DNA of 64,000 nucleotides from Anomaloglossus baeobatrachus (taxonomy: Eukaryota > Chordata > Amphibia > Anura > Aromobatidae), in contig NC_134353.1 of NCBI RefSeq assembly GCF_048569485.1, positions 530,937,008-531,001,007 on the forward strand, in the 5' to 3' direction. The notes beneath the pieces are model-generated. The model was not told the origin of the DNA, did not search any database, and was given only the letters and a program-made list of their open reading frames with translations. Positions 1 through 10,300 of this stretch are shown here, piece by piece (position 1 is the first letter of the stretch; each line of letters begins with the position of its first letter). Made by a program: the position numbers and the translations under genes.

Positions 1-258
1 TACGATTACCCATGATATTAAATGAGAGAAGTCGGTCTTATTGATACGAGTACCCACGATATTAAATGAGAGAAGTCATTTTATTTCATATAATAGTATA
101 ATGTTTATTGAACCAAATCCACAATACACAGCAAATATCAAATCATAATAGTATAATGTTTATTGAACCAAATCCACAATACACAGCAAATATCAAATCA
201 ATTATCATGTGAACAATATCAAAAATCAATACAGTTGAATATCCGCAATACACAGCAA
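1..258. repeat. Polinton left terminal inverted repeat
   Basis: This stretch is the reverse complement of the right end (13250-13456), with near-identity over about 200 bases. It holds two copies of a ~43-base subterminal unit containing ATATTAAATGAGAGAAGTC. A 55-base unit is repeated in tandem at 91-145 and 146-200 but is present only once in the right repeat, so the duplication arose after the ends last matched. Confidence 0.9.
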
Positions 259-611
259 TTATCAAAGCCGCAAATAACTGAGCAGTTGAATTTAGGATTC
301 AAGCATCTTGTAGAAGCATTAGGGACAACAGCTGACTTTACAAGAGACCAGTTCTTGTGTTAAGTGTTTTCAATAGCAAATGTGTTTTTTCAGCTTCCTA
401 ATGACGTTGCAACAGTTGTGAGTCTTGAAGCGAACATTCATTCACCATCACCTGTTTGCCGTGTATTCATAGTTTTTCAATAACAGAGAGAAGGTACAGT
501 TGTAGTTTTTTGTCAATTACCTCTCAGTAATGTTTTTTCAAGTGCCTAATGATTTTTTCAAATGGATCATAGTCAGAGACAGGATTCACTGTAGTGTGAG
601 AACCCCAGTTG

Positions 612-1160
612 TCATTTTGAATCTCGAAAGGAACAGAAATTAACACATCGTTGAACAAAGTTAAAATGATTCATACAACTATAGCCTTTTGGATCAGATG
701 AAATTTTCTTTACAAAAGCAAGAACTATATTATCGTTTTGCTTTAAATCATTACTAAATTGTTCCAATATTTCACTATATGTCCGTCCTCTTGCTAAATG
801 CCAAAGCATAAACACACAATATTGACCGCAAGCAGTACTAAATGATTGCTGAAGCTGCTTATCTTGAAAGCAGTATAATTCACTATTTCTCTTTAAAAAC
901 TTTACAAAATCACGAGGAAAAATTTCATTTTCCGGGGGTAATCCATAACTGTCAAAAAATATGGACTTCTTATCATCGCATAGTAAAATTAATATCCAAT
1001 GTTTGCCACTCTGATTGGATTTGTCTGTATTGACGATGTACGCAGCGGGTCTCTGAGTGACTCTGGTTGACGGAAGCAAATCACACGGATACACCCCAGA
1101 AAATATGCATTCTGTATAGAGATCGGCCTTCATCATGTTTGTGAGTTGTAGGGAATCCAT
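612..1160 (-). CDS. Polinton adenain-like cysteine protease (PRO)
   Basis: A 182-residue protein of the adenovirus maturation protease family, expected to cleave capsid precursors inside assembling particles. The catalytic triad can be read directly: His54 in GKHWILIL, Asp70 in FFDSYG and Cys111 in STACGQYC, in the order and spacing of adenain. The length fits Polinton proteases. It is the last gene of the leftward block. Its start codon overlaps the stop of the upstream capsid gene by one base, which indicates a tight transcription unit. The 250 bases to its left, up to the TIR, hold no gene. Confidence 0.93.
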   Translation of the reverse strand: MDSLQLTNMMKADLYTECIFSGVYPCDLLPSTRVTQRPAAYIVNTDKSNQSGKHWILILLCDDKKSIFFDSYGLPPENEIFPRDFVKFLKRNSELYCFQDKQLQQSFSTACGQYCVFMLWHLARGRTYSEILEQFSNDLKQNDNIVLAFVKKISSDPKGYSCMNHFNFVQRCVNFCSFRDSK

Positions 1161-2467
1161 CAGTAAAAATCATACAACACTTCACGACGATTATTAATCT
1201 CTAGAATAGTTGAGTTCAGGGCATACACTATCATATTTACGGTGTGTGGCGTAGGTAGAGCAAAGCGTATTTCAGCCCGCAGGTTGCCCGTTTTGATGAG
1301 TGAGAAGTGACTTCCAGGTTCTTGATCGGCTGATAAATCAAAAGCAAAGAACGTGAAGCCGTCCATAAATTCTTCTCGATCGATCGACAGAGCGCAGTCC
1401 GCTTTATATTTCCCTGAAATTTGCGCTAAAGACATATATTCTCTGACGGCTAGATCAATATTAAAATTGGGTTGGAAGGGTTGAGATGGTATTTGATGCC
1501 CCTCTAAATATAAAGAGGCGTGGTTAATGTTGTAATGCGGAAAGTACAATGGATTTTTATTATACGCACCGCTAAATGCTTCGTTATCTACAAATCCCAA
1601 TATAACAGTTTTCGGTATGACGCCTAAGTATAAATTTTCATGGTTTGAGATGCGAGTACCTGTAGGAATACTGTACACTTTCATGCAGGCCCTATCAATA
1701 GCGTATTTTGCTGTTGCATTTAGCAACGCCTGACTATGGCCTATCCGGACAGCCGGTGAAACTTGTACTCTCTTTACATAGAGACAAGCATGCATGATTT
1801 GTACTTTAAGCGGATCAACTTCAGCAGACATCAAACAGAAAGAATCCTTGTTTCTCGTCAACTTGATCTTAAGGTCAAGACCATTCAATATAAGTTTCGG
1901 TTGATTAAATATATCACCAAAAATTGGTCCCAACAGATCCACAGGTTTTGAGTGCATAACTGCTAGAGCTCTCTTGTTGAATCCCACATTTGCACCATCC
2001 AGGATTCGGACATTGTGTTGTCCCGCAGTGTCTTTATAAAATAATCCCGATGTAAACTGAGAAGCCAAAGTCTGTGCGCTGTAATTCAATAATGTTTCAA
2101 TGTAGGCTCTATAGCTGTAAAGATTGTCTGATTGAGAGATGAGGCGATCTCCCAAAGTAATATCAACCTGATTAAATAATGTAGCGATCGGGTAATTTAT
2201 CATAGCTACACGAGCTCCATCGGCTATATTCGAATTATCTTGTTTTACGACCCGGCAATTTATGTAGAGTAGGGTATTGTTCAAATCATAATAATATTCT
2301 CCGCTTCCTGATATGAAAAATTCTAGCGGGGCATTGTCCGCCAGAGCCGCAATAGGTTGCACTTCTACAAAAAGCGATTTCTCGATACTTGTTTGCGTAG
2401 GGGGAATGTCAAAAATATCCAGTTCCGATTTTGTGCACTCTACAGAAGCATCGTGTACGAAAGCCAT
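1160..2467 (-). CDS. Polinton major capsid protein (double jelly-roll, PY type)
   Basis: A 435-residue protein that I recognise as the major capsid family of Polintons, known elsewhere as an uncharacterised family in animal genomes and shown by structure-based work to be a double jelly-roll fold. Supporting features are the N-terminal block with PLEFFISGSGEYYYDLN, the long beta-rich body without obvious membrane segments, and its position between the protease and the penton gene. It would form the trimeric capsomers. Identification is by family resemblance; the fold itself cannot be seen from sequence alone. Confidence 0.85.
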   Translation of the reverse strand: MAFVHDASVECTKSELDIFDIPPTQTSIEKSLFVEVQPIAALADNAPLEFFISGSGEYYYDLNNTLLYINCRVVKQDNSNIADGARVAMINYPIATLFNQVDITLGDRLISQSDNLYSYRAYIETLLNYSAQTLASQFTSGLFYKDTAGQHNVRILDGANVGFNKRALAVMHSKPVDLLGPIFGDIFNQPKLILNGLDLKIKLTRNKDSFCLMSAEVDPLKVQIMHACLYVKRVQVSPAVRIGHSQALLNATAKYAIDRACMKVYSIPTGTRISNHENLYLGVIPKTVILGFVDNEAFSGAYNKNPLYFPHYNINHASLYLEGHQIPSQPFQPNFNIDLAVREYMSLAQISGKYKADCALSIDREEFMDGFTFFAFDLSADQEPGSHFSLIKTGNLRAEIRFALPTPHTVNMIVYALNSTILEINNRREVLYDFY

Positions 2468-2476
2468 GATAATTGC

Positions 2477-2896
2477 TTAGAAGATGTCTTCAACAGAGCG
2501 CCTTATTCTTTTCTGACGGTTACGTCTTGCGGGAGTAATTTTATTCATAAGAAAAGGAAGAGTACGCCTTTTTCTCTTTTTCTGTTTTTTAGCGACATAA
2601 ACAAGGCCAGATCCTTCCTGAGGAGGCGTGTTTAATCTATTCATGACGGTTGTAGAGAGGGAGGTAACGGCATCTTTAGCGATATTTTTGACTGCTGTTT
2701 TTACATGCGGTTTTACTATTTCTAATCCTTTTCGGAAGAGGGGCATGGCTTTTCGAAACAGACCCCTAAAAATCCCAGCCAGACCAGCTCCATACATGTA
2801 CTCATCACCGCGAAATCCCTCTAAGCCGTTGCCCGTCTGAGCTATGTAATAGCGGATATAAATGCTTGGATCGCCGTAAACCCTATGAGACACCAT
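2477..2896 (-). CDS. Polinton pVI-like minor capsid protein
   Basis: A 139-residue basic protein. The N-terminal third has a glycine-rich amphipathic stretch (GAGLAGIFRGLFRKAMPLF, residues about 37-55). A helix-prone middle follows (about 56-90), and the tail is arginine/lysine-rich with KKQKKRKRR and RRNRQKRIRR clusters. Adenovirus protein VI, with a membrane-active amphipathic helix released by the protease, is the closest functional analogy, and such homologues have been proposed in Polintons. The basic tail could also bind DNA. It lies 9 bases from the capsid gene and 9 bases from the penton gene in the same leftward block. The function is inferred. Confidence 0.6.
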   Translation of the reverse strand: MVSHRVYGDPSIYIRYYIAQTGNGLEGFRGDEYMYGAGLAGIFRGLFRKAMPLFRKGLEIVKPHVKTAVKNIAKDAVTSLSTTVMNRLNTPPQEGSGLVYVAKKQKKRKRRTLPFLMNKITPARRNRQKRIRRSVEDIF

Positions 2897-2905
2897 TTTA
2901 TCGTG

Positions 2906-3661
2906 TCAATCACGTCGCTGCCTAAAGTGTAATCGTACGATTGTTTTTCCGTACTTGAATTTAACAGGGGTACCCTGATCTGTCAAGATAGATATGGTTA
3001 TAGAATCAAAGCTATGTTTGCATAGAGGTACATAATCTGGACGCGTGTACTGGAGGGTGATAATATCCGAGCTTTTACCGCTGACTTGTGCGGTTCTCAG
3101 AAGTTGAACATAACTGTCTCCAACAAGTTGGTGTTGAATTATATCTGTGTAAACAAATAATGTATAAAATCCGTCTTTTATATCGGCATACGACTTCTTT
3201 CTCTCTAACAGGCTATTATCATACGCCTCAATATACGGTTGCAATCCTAAAATATGAGCCAATTTTTGTCCTGGAGCAAACTGAATCGTAGGGGAATCCG
3301 ATAGAGTCACACTTCTCTTCACTTCATCATAACGAAGTTTAAAACCATCGGCGGCTACCTTCAATGTGTCAATACGTTCATTAATGGCTCTTATGAGTTC
3401 AGAAATATTTAAATAATATCCTGCTTTTACGAAATATTCCCTCTGGATATCTCCTCGTTTTCCGATATAAAATGAGCCTTCGTTATTTTCAAAGGTAAAC
3501 CAGGTATGGGGGTACTGAATTTCTGTGAGTGCTACTTCATACGTTCCTGTAAGGTATACGGGTTTTGCCAGTTTTGTAGTAAACGTAGATATCGTGTTGT
3601 CTGGAAAAATTTTAGAGGAGGCATTGCTAGGTAATGTAATATAGAATGAGCCAGAATCCAT
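2906..3661 (-). CDS. Polinton penton / minor capsid protein (PC type)
   Basis: A 251-residue protein starting MDSGSFYITLPSNAS and continuing with FPDNTISTFTTKLAKPVYL and the VALTEIQYPHTWF block, which is characteristic of the Polinton minor capsid family interpreted as the single jelly-roll penton. It would sit at the five-fold vertices. The gene is two bases from the integrase gene and ten bases from the pVI-like gene, in the same orientation. The reading frame is open throughout. Confidence 0.85.
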   Translation of the reverse strand: MDSGSFYITLPSNASSKIFPDNTISTFTTKLAKPVYLTGTYEVALTEIQYPHTWFTFENNEGSFYIGKRGDIQREYFVKAGYYLNISELIRAINERIDTLKVAADGFKLRYDEVKRSVTLSDSPTIQFAPGQKLAHILGLQPYIEAYDNSLLERKKSYADIKDGFYTLFVYTDIIQHQLVGDSYVQLLRTAQVSGKSSDIITLQYTRPDYVPLCKHSFDSITISILTDQGTPVKFKYGKTIVRLHFRQRRD

Positions 3662-3663
3662 AA

Positions 3664-4755
3664 TTACATGTCCGTCAACTGGTCTTCTTTAATCCAACTA
3701 TTGAAGGATGATGGGTATCCCAACCACTTAACGAGAACCAGCGATATATTTTTGACGCGTCTTCGTCTCAAAATTTTTTCTACTTTGTAGAGTCGATTCT
3801 CATCCGCTGAAACTTTTTGTAGTTCCTCCTTATAAAATGTTCCCTCCACAGGGTCTCCGCGCAAATCAACAATTTTGTAGAGAGGTATTTGAAATTTTGT
3901 ATTAATGCCACTAATCATAAATATTTCTTCAGTGTATGTTTGTTCATATCCCTTAGCGAAAGTACGTTTATATTGAGACAAGCGTACATTATCACCAATT
4001 TTTAAAGAAGGTTTAATCGACTTATTATTCATACTAGAGCTGTAAATATTTTTCCATATTTGTAACGAATTTTTGCTCGTAACATCAACAGGTCTACAGC
4101 GAATACTCGAATGAAAAGTATGATTGTAACTATGCACCAAATCCGGTAAAATATCAATGTACCTAAACGTGTTTTGTCTTGTAAGGTAGCGAAACATCCT
4201 GGATTTTAACGTACGATTAAATCTCTCCACCACAGCGGCTTTTACTAAATTGTTCGTATAGAAATGCAAAATGTTATACGTTTTACAAATACGTTTCATA
4301 GAGGCGTTCACAAATTCTTTACCCCGATCCGTCTGTAATTTCTTCGGTATGCGTTTTTCATTTTGAAATATTCGTTCAAAAGATCTGGCTACACCTGATC
4401 CAGTCTTGTTTGATAAGGGGACGCACCATGCAAATTTTGATAGAATATCTATAATTGTCAGGATATATTTGACATTATCATTTTCCCTTGAATATTCAAT
4501 TAAACTTACGAGATCCGCTTGCCACTGTTGGTCTATATTTGAAACTAAGATTTTATTTGTCTTAAATCTCTTTCTTACAGGCTTGTGCAAAATATATGAA
4601 TCTTGTCTATTCAACCAATCACGCACAATCGCTTCTTTAATCGCCTGATTTCTTCTTGTTTCTCTATATAATTTGTCAATTCCACCAAAGGAACCAGCAG
4701 CTTTAGGTGTGAAATACTGCTTATTCAATATTTTTTCAAGGTTTCTAGAATCCAT
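3664..4755 (-). CDS. Polinton integrase with chromodomain
   Basis: A 363-residue DDE integrase of the retroviral/LTR class, which inserts the linear element DNA into chromosomes. The catalytic residues are Asp81 (WQADLV), Asp143 (QTDRGKEF) and Glu178 (VVERFNRT), with the expected D-D-E spacing of 35 between the second and third. The C-terminal ~45 residues (YKVEKILRRRR ... LVKWLGYPSSFNSW) form a chromodomain, as in many Polinton integrases, which may direct insertion to marked chromatin. It is the first gene of the leftward block and faces the 4.76-5.07 kb promoter gap. Confidence 0.93.
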   Translation of the reverse strand: MDSRNLEKILNKQYFTPKAAGSFGGIDKLYRETRRNQAIKEAIVRDWLNRQDSYILHKPVRKRFKTNKILVSNIDQQWQADLVSLIEYSRENDNVKYILTIIDILSKFAWCVPLSNKTGSGVARSFERIFQNEKRIPKKLQTDRGKEFVNASMKRICKTYNILHFYTNNLVKAAVVERFNRTLKSRMFRYLTRQNTFRYIDILPDLVHSYNHTFHSSIRCRPVDVTSKNSLQIWKNIYSSSMNNKSIKPSLKIGDNVRLSQYKRTFAKGYEQTYTEEIFMISGINTKFQIPLYKIVDLRGDPVEGTFYKEELQKVSADENRLYKVEKILRRRRVKNISLVLVKWLGYPSSFNSWIKEDQLTDM

Positions 4756-5070
4756 GATGAGGAATTTGACGTTTGATGTCTTTATCAGAATGGCCTCTGT
4801 ATGAAATGATATTAAATGGAAACTTTAATACCAACTATATTATGCTTGAAAAGTAATTTCATTTAAAAGACAACAGCTGAGGCGTCTAAATATAAAGATA
4901 TCATGATTGGCTGTTACCCTGTGGAGTGACGCCCCTGACTGTTTTTGGTGGGTGTGATTTTCTGAGCTGAAGCCCTTTAAATAGAGTGCAAAGGCCCATT
5001 CATAGCAGTGCAGATTTACCAAGAAAGTATTTTTCCAGTTCTACTGAACATCGCTTCATCTCTTTAAACA
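4756..5070. promoter_or_regulatory. Divergent promoter gap and first non-coding exon of the rightward unit
   Basis: The gap lies between the leftward integrase gene and the rightward accessory gene. On the plus strand a TATA-like CCTTTAAATAGAG sits at about 4972-4985. It is followed by about 85 bases of likely 5' leader ending in a splice donor (AAACA/GTAAGT at 5070/5071). A spurious short frame (4840-5022, minus) shows no family features. This is probably a bidirectional promoter serving both gene blocks; no start site can be fixed from sequence. Confidence 0.5.
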
Positions 5071-5259
5071 GTAAGTTTACTTTTTTAATTCCCATTTCTT
5101 GTGTAGTGATAAACTGTAGCCTTCCATATTTCAATTATCTAGTCTGTATGATATGAGACTGAATATATACCATAAAGTAAATCTCATTGCTTCATATATC
5201 AAGGACCTATTGCGTTATAATACAGGTAATATATATCTTTGTACTGTGTTAGTAGAGAT

Positions 5260-5308
5260 AAAATTTGTTTAAAAGAACTGAGGCCTTCAGTTCTTTTAAA
5301 CAAATTTT
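5260..5308. repeat. Perfect 22-bp inverted repeat inside the leader intron
   Basis: Arms 5260-5281 and 5287-5308 are exact reverse complements (core TTTAAAAGAACTGA) around a 5-base loop. The hairpin lies in the presumed first intron (5071-5737) of the Polinton accessory gene. The rest of that intron is AT-rich with an (AT)n tract at about 5684-5704, and I see no gene in it. Confidence 0.85.
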
Positions 5309-5737
5309 ACTGCATTATAGTTATCTTGTTATCTTATATGCTTTGCTAGTCAATTATAGTGGTGAATACTAGTTCTGTCCTATGTTTAATACATGAGTAA
5401 TATATGGTTATTGAATAGTTCATCCAAGGCTTAGATAGTTATTTATTTTATTATTATAACTTATTTAAATATTTAATATACTGTTTATTATAAGTTATTT
5501 ACCTTTGTAATATTGAATAGATAAGTAATTTTATATTTAATACATGCGTAATAAATATTGCTGATGAATAGGGCAATCATTGCTTAGATATAGTTAATCA
5601 TTTTTATTATTATAACTTATTCAGATATTTAATATAGACCCTTTGTAATATTATATTTTGTCGTATATTACTTTCATAGCGCATATATATATATATATAT
5701 ATATACATATATATTAATGTGTTACATTTTATTTCAG

Positions 5738-7369
5738 ATGGAAAACCACAATTCCGGAGATCATTTCGATACCTTTCTTACGAATTCCCAATTAGGTATT
5801 ATATTGAATATATTGAAAGGAGGGTCATCTCACTCTGATTAAGTTCATATTTTGTATATTAATTATCATATTTTGTATATTAATTATATATTCTTTCATT
5901 CTTTCTTATTTAAGAAGAGTGTATGAGTCCAGGATTTAACAACATTTTTAGTACTCTGAATTATGGACCCAGTGAAGATGTAATTGATGAGTCAAATGTT
6001 CCAGGTTTTCATCAATCGGTCACAGGTAATTATGTATATTATCAGCAGCTTTATTACTATTTGTATAATAACTGATTAAATATGTGCTTCTAGACCTGAT
6101 GCTAAGTAAAATTTCTCATTCAGATACTGAAATGATGCGGTCAGTTTTTATGATGGAAAACAATCAAGACTTTGAAACAGCTGAAAATCGGGACTCGGAT
6201 ATCGAACTCGTAGAAGTGCACTGTAGTTCTGTACTGCCCCTGTATGCAACAGCTGAAAATCGGGATTCGGCTATCGAACTCGTAGAAGTGCCCTGTAGTC
6301 CTGTACTTCCCCCGGCTCCTAACGCTCCAAAAAAATCCGGAAAATCAATAAGAAGGGACCTCAAGAATAGAAAAGGTAATTTACGATTATCAGGTCCGTG
6401 AAGAAAAGCTTTTCTGTTGTGTTAAAAGCATTTCTGATGGGTCTAATAGTTATGTTTTATTTACAGATGTTCAACTAGTGGCCAAAAAACTTGAATTTGC
6501 AAAAGAGAATATTCCCATCCCGTCGACATCGTTCAATGAGAAGACTACTAATCCAGGGCCTGTAGAAGTACAATATGCAACTCATGCTTGTAAGTATATA
6601 TTTATTCCATTCTATACTGCCTTTATACATACAATGTCGCAATGAAAATTGCTTAACTGGCACCTGTAACTTTTCCTATGTTGATCCTATGTTGTTTTCT
6701 ATGTTACTCTAACTTCACGATGAACTGACGCTAGTATCTTTTCTTTCAGCAACGTCGTCTCTGCAGAGGTGTAATTATGACTCGCCGCAGATAACTCCGC
6801 AAAGAGCTAATGTGATCGTGAGAACAACGCCTCTTTCACGAACAAAGCCTCTTTCACCAAGCAATATTGTGAATCGTGAAGATACGACTGCGTCCATCAA
6901 GTATCCCAGGAATTCAGTACCGAAGAAACGTGAGGCTAGAGCTACATCCCCCAAGCAACCCGGGAATTTAATTCCAAAGGCTATAAATATGAACACTATA
7001 CGGGTGCAGCACACTGAGCAACCATCAGTTAATACTTCTGAAGGTTCGTCTAGTGATTTTGGTATTGTAATGCCTCTAAAAAAACGTTCTGATTCAAAAC
7101 GGAGAGTAAGCAAAAAGCAGAGAGTTGACTCTACATCAGCTTACACAGTGAGACCTGTGTGGGCTGATGAACAGGACATCATGCTTACTGCTATGTCTGG
7201 ACAGTATGTCCAATGCAAACTTTACCAGAACAAACTAAAATATTTTTGTGATACCTATGAAAGATTCATGAATGCATATCCAACATCTGACATTATCGCA
7301 GAACTATCTGAATTCAAAAGAGAGCATGCTATTGTATTATCACAACCTAATAAAAAGGAATCACTGTGA
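5738..7369 (+). CDS. Spliced Polinton accessory gene, unknown function
   Basis: About five coding blocks (near 5.74-5.80, 5.92-6.03, 6.09-6.38, 6.47-6.59 and 6.75-7.37 kb) are separated by short introns of about 70-160 bases. All have GT..AG borders and all interrupt codons after the first base, so each internal block is a multiple of three. The start codon directly follows an acceptor (TTTCAG/ATG), consistent with a non-coding first exon ending near 5070. The product is not a family I recognise. The middle block holds a 23-residue unit repeated twice (TAENRDSDIELVEV, TAENRDSAIELVEV). The last block is serine- and lysine-rich with basic clusters (KKRSDSKRRVSKKQR), then a helix-prone tail. A nuclear or DNA-binding role beside the polymerase is only a guess. 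Confidence 0.6.
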
Positions 7370-7375
7370 CTATGC

Positions 7376-10300
7376 ATGGTTGGTTACGGGATGCAGAAAT
7401 TACCAAAAAAAGGGACGAAATTATTTAAAATGGGTCCACAGAGGGCATACAGATCGAGAATACTTAAACGGGCTCTAAAGCTGTTGATTAGATCTAAACG
7501 ATCGCTAGCAGCTAGAAAACGACGACAGGCAGCTCACAGATCTATATCTACACAAAACCCACAGATGCTGATACATGCACAGAGTCCTTCACGTAACCAA
7601 GATAACCCTGGAGGTGTTAACCCCACTGTGTCTCCAAATGCTCAAAGCAGAGAGCCTCTGGAAACACATGCTGAAAGGGCACATAATGCAGCACCTGTTG
7701 GTAATGTTGATAATGATAATGTAGTGAATGCAGATCAAGCAGTATTTTTACAGCATTTTTTTCATCAACAAAGAGATGTCCGCAATTTCAATGCCCGCTT
7801 GCACATTGATCATTTTAGATTTGTAAATTTAGACCGCATCCAATCATTTGTAGAGGCCATAAATGTCGTACATGACACTATTCAGTCATTACTGGACAGA
7901 ATCATCAGGGACATTGATCCTGGGGACTTTGTTCAATTAAGACTTGAAGGTGGGGCCACATTAGATCCCATTTTCACTACAAAACAATCAAGGGATGATT
8001 TCAGTTCTGTATCATTTTTAAATTCTGTTGCTCGCACATTGCAAAGTAATGCTGAATGCCTAGCATCCAATTCACTCAAATTAGTCGTAACAATAATTAA
8101 AAACAGACGCGGTGGTGCAAAAAGACGGTTGAAATCTATAGCGAGTAGTCAAATCATTAAACAAAAGAAGCGCTGGCTGTATGACTTTAACAATTACAAC
8201 ACAAATCTGTGCTTCAGTGCTAGTGTGTGTGCCCTGATGGACGACACTGATGTCGGTGATTCAGTTATACTGAGTCGTGCTAAAGCCATACATGCATCCC
8301 TGGGTATTCCTGAGGAACAACTAATAAGCTTTAGTGAAATTGTGGATTTTGAGAAACTTCTGGGTGTCAACATTAAAGTACTGTACTACAGTCAGGGTGA
8401 CTGGCGTTACTTTCAATCAGGTAAAACATCTGGTACTAAAAACATTTTCATATTGCACCATGATAATCACTACTACGGTATCAAAAATATGAAGGGTTTT
8501 ATCGGTGAGGATTACTTTTGTGAAAGATGCAATTCGGTGTTTCATCACAAATTTAATCATTCGTGTCAATATTTTTGTAAAGCTTGTCAAAGAGAGAGCT
8601 GTGTGGAGAGCAGTGATGAGCAGTACCCACCTCGTTGCCCTATATGTCGGGTTTTTTGTCGCTCGAGCGAGTGCTTAGATCATCACACACATTTAGCTAC
8701 AGATAACCCAACATTCTGCAGACTTAAAACATTTTGTGATAAATGTCATCATTTTGTGTTCAAAGATAGCGAGTCCGAGCATAAATGTAAAGGCATGTGT
8801 TGTCCTGTTTGTCGCATACGTCTAAATGAATTTGATGACCATCTTTGTTACATGCGGAGGTATGTACCAAAGGAGGAAACAGAACAATATATATTTTATG
8901 ACTTTGAATGTATGCAAGAGACAGGTACGCACATACCAAATTACATTTACGCAACAACATTGCATGGCAGGCCTTCCTGGGAGTTTGAAGGTAAATCGTG
9001 TACTCATGACTTTGTACTGTTCTTTACAAGCGGTAAATTTTCAGGTCATACATTTATAGCCCACAATGCCGGCAGATACGATGCTTACTTTATTGTTAAA
9101 GAATTGATTTCTGAAAAACTCTGCGTAAAACTGATATCCCGAGGTGGACGCCTCTTGTGTGTAACGCTGCCTGATTTGGATATACGATTTATAGACTCTC
9201 TAAATTTCATACCCATGAAACTTAGTAAGCTACCACAGGCTATGGGTTTTTCAGGTTCAAAAGGGCATTTTCCCCACTTTTTTAACACTGAAGAAAATCA
9301 AAACTATGTGGGGCCCCTACCCGCTGTAAAATATTATGGGGTAGAGTACATGTCGCCTAGTGAGAAAGGGGAATTTATGGAGTGGTATGAGACCGAGGTA
9401 AATACAACTTTTGACTTTAAGTCTGAACTAAAAGCTTATTGCAAGCAAGATGTTGAGATTCTGAGGCGCTCTTGTGAACTCTATAGAGAGCGTGTTATGG
9501 AGATGACGCAGAAAAATATTCAAATATACTGTAAACAGGAAAAGAAAAAGATTGAAGTGACCAGATGCATTGATCCTTTTCAACTCGTGACCCTGGCCTC
9601 TGTATGTATGGCAATGTACAGGTTTAAATTTCTTCCAAAAAACACAATAGCCATTTTACCTGGGGATAATTATCACAAGACAAAAAAACGTTTCTCGTCC
9701 CCCGCTATACAGTGGCTCATGTATGTAGCACACACAGAGAACATAACCATTCAGCATGCTTTGAGAGGCGGTGAAAAACAAGTCGGAAAATATTTCTTAG
9801 ATGGTTACGCCTATGTTAACAACAGTCACATAGCGTTTGAATTTCAGGGCTGCTTTTACCATGGATGTCCTGTATGTTATAATGAAAATGACTCAAATAA
9901 GGTCACAAACACATCCTATGGTCAATTATATTACGCCTTTTTAGCTAAAAAACGTTACTTGCAGTATTGCGGCTACACAGTGAGAGTTCTGTGGGAACAT
10001 GATTGGAAAGAAATGGTTGAAAAAGATTCTAATCTTCAAACATTTCTTGACCAAATGGAATTCCCCAAACCCTTAGATCCCCGCGATGCCCTTTATGGGG
10101 GCCGTACTAATGCCATTAAACTTTATCACCAACGGGAATCTGGAGAGATGCTACATTACTATGATTTCACCAGTCTGTATCCCTTTGTAAACAAAACTAA
10201 AACATATCCTGTTGGTCATCCTCATATTATCTATGAGAACTTTGGATTTATTAAAAATTACTTTGGTCTTGTCAAAGTCAAGGTCTACCCTCCAAGGGAT

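Noticed and set aside
163-363. 66-codon frame at the left end
   Set aside because: It overlaps the terminal inverted repeat and its tandem unit, has repeat-derived composition and no family signature.
4840-5022. 60-codon minus-strand frame in the divergent gap
   Set aside because: It lies across the TATA-like box and leader of the rightward unit and has no family signature.
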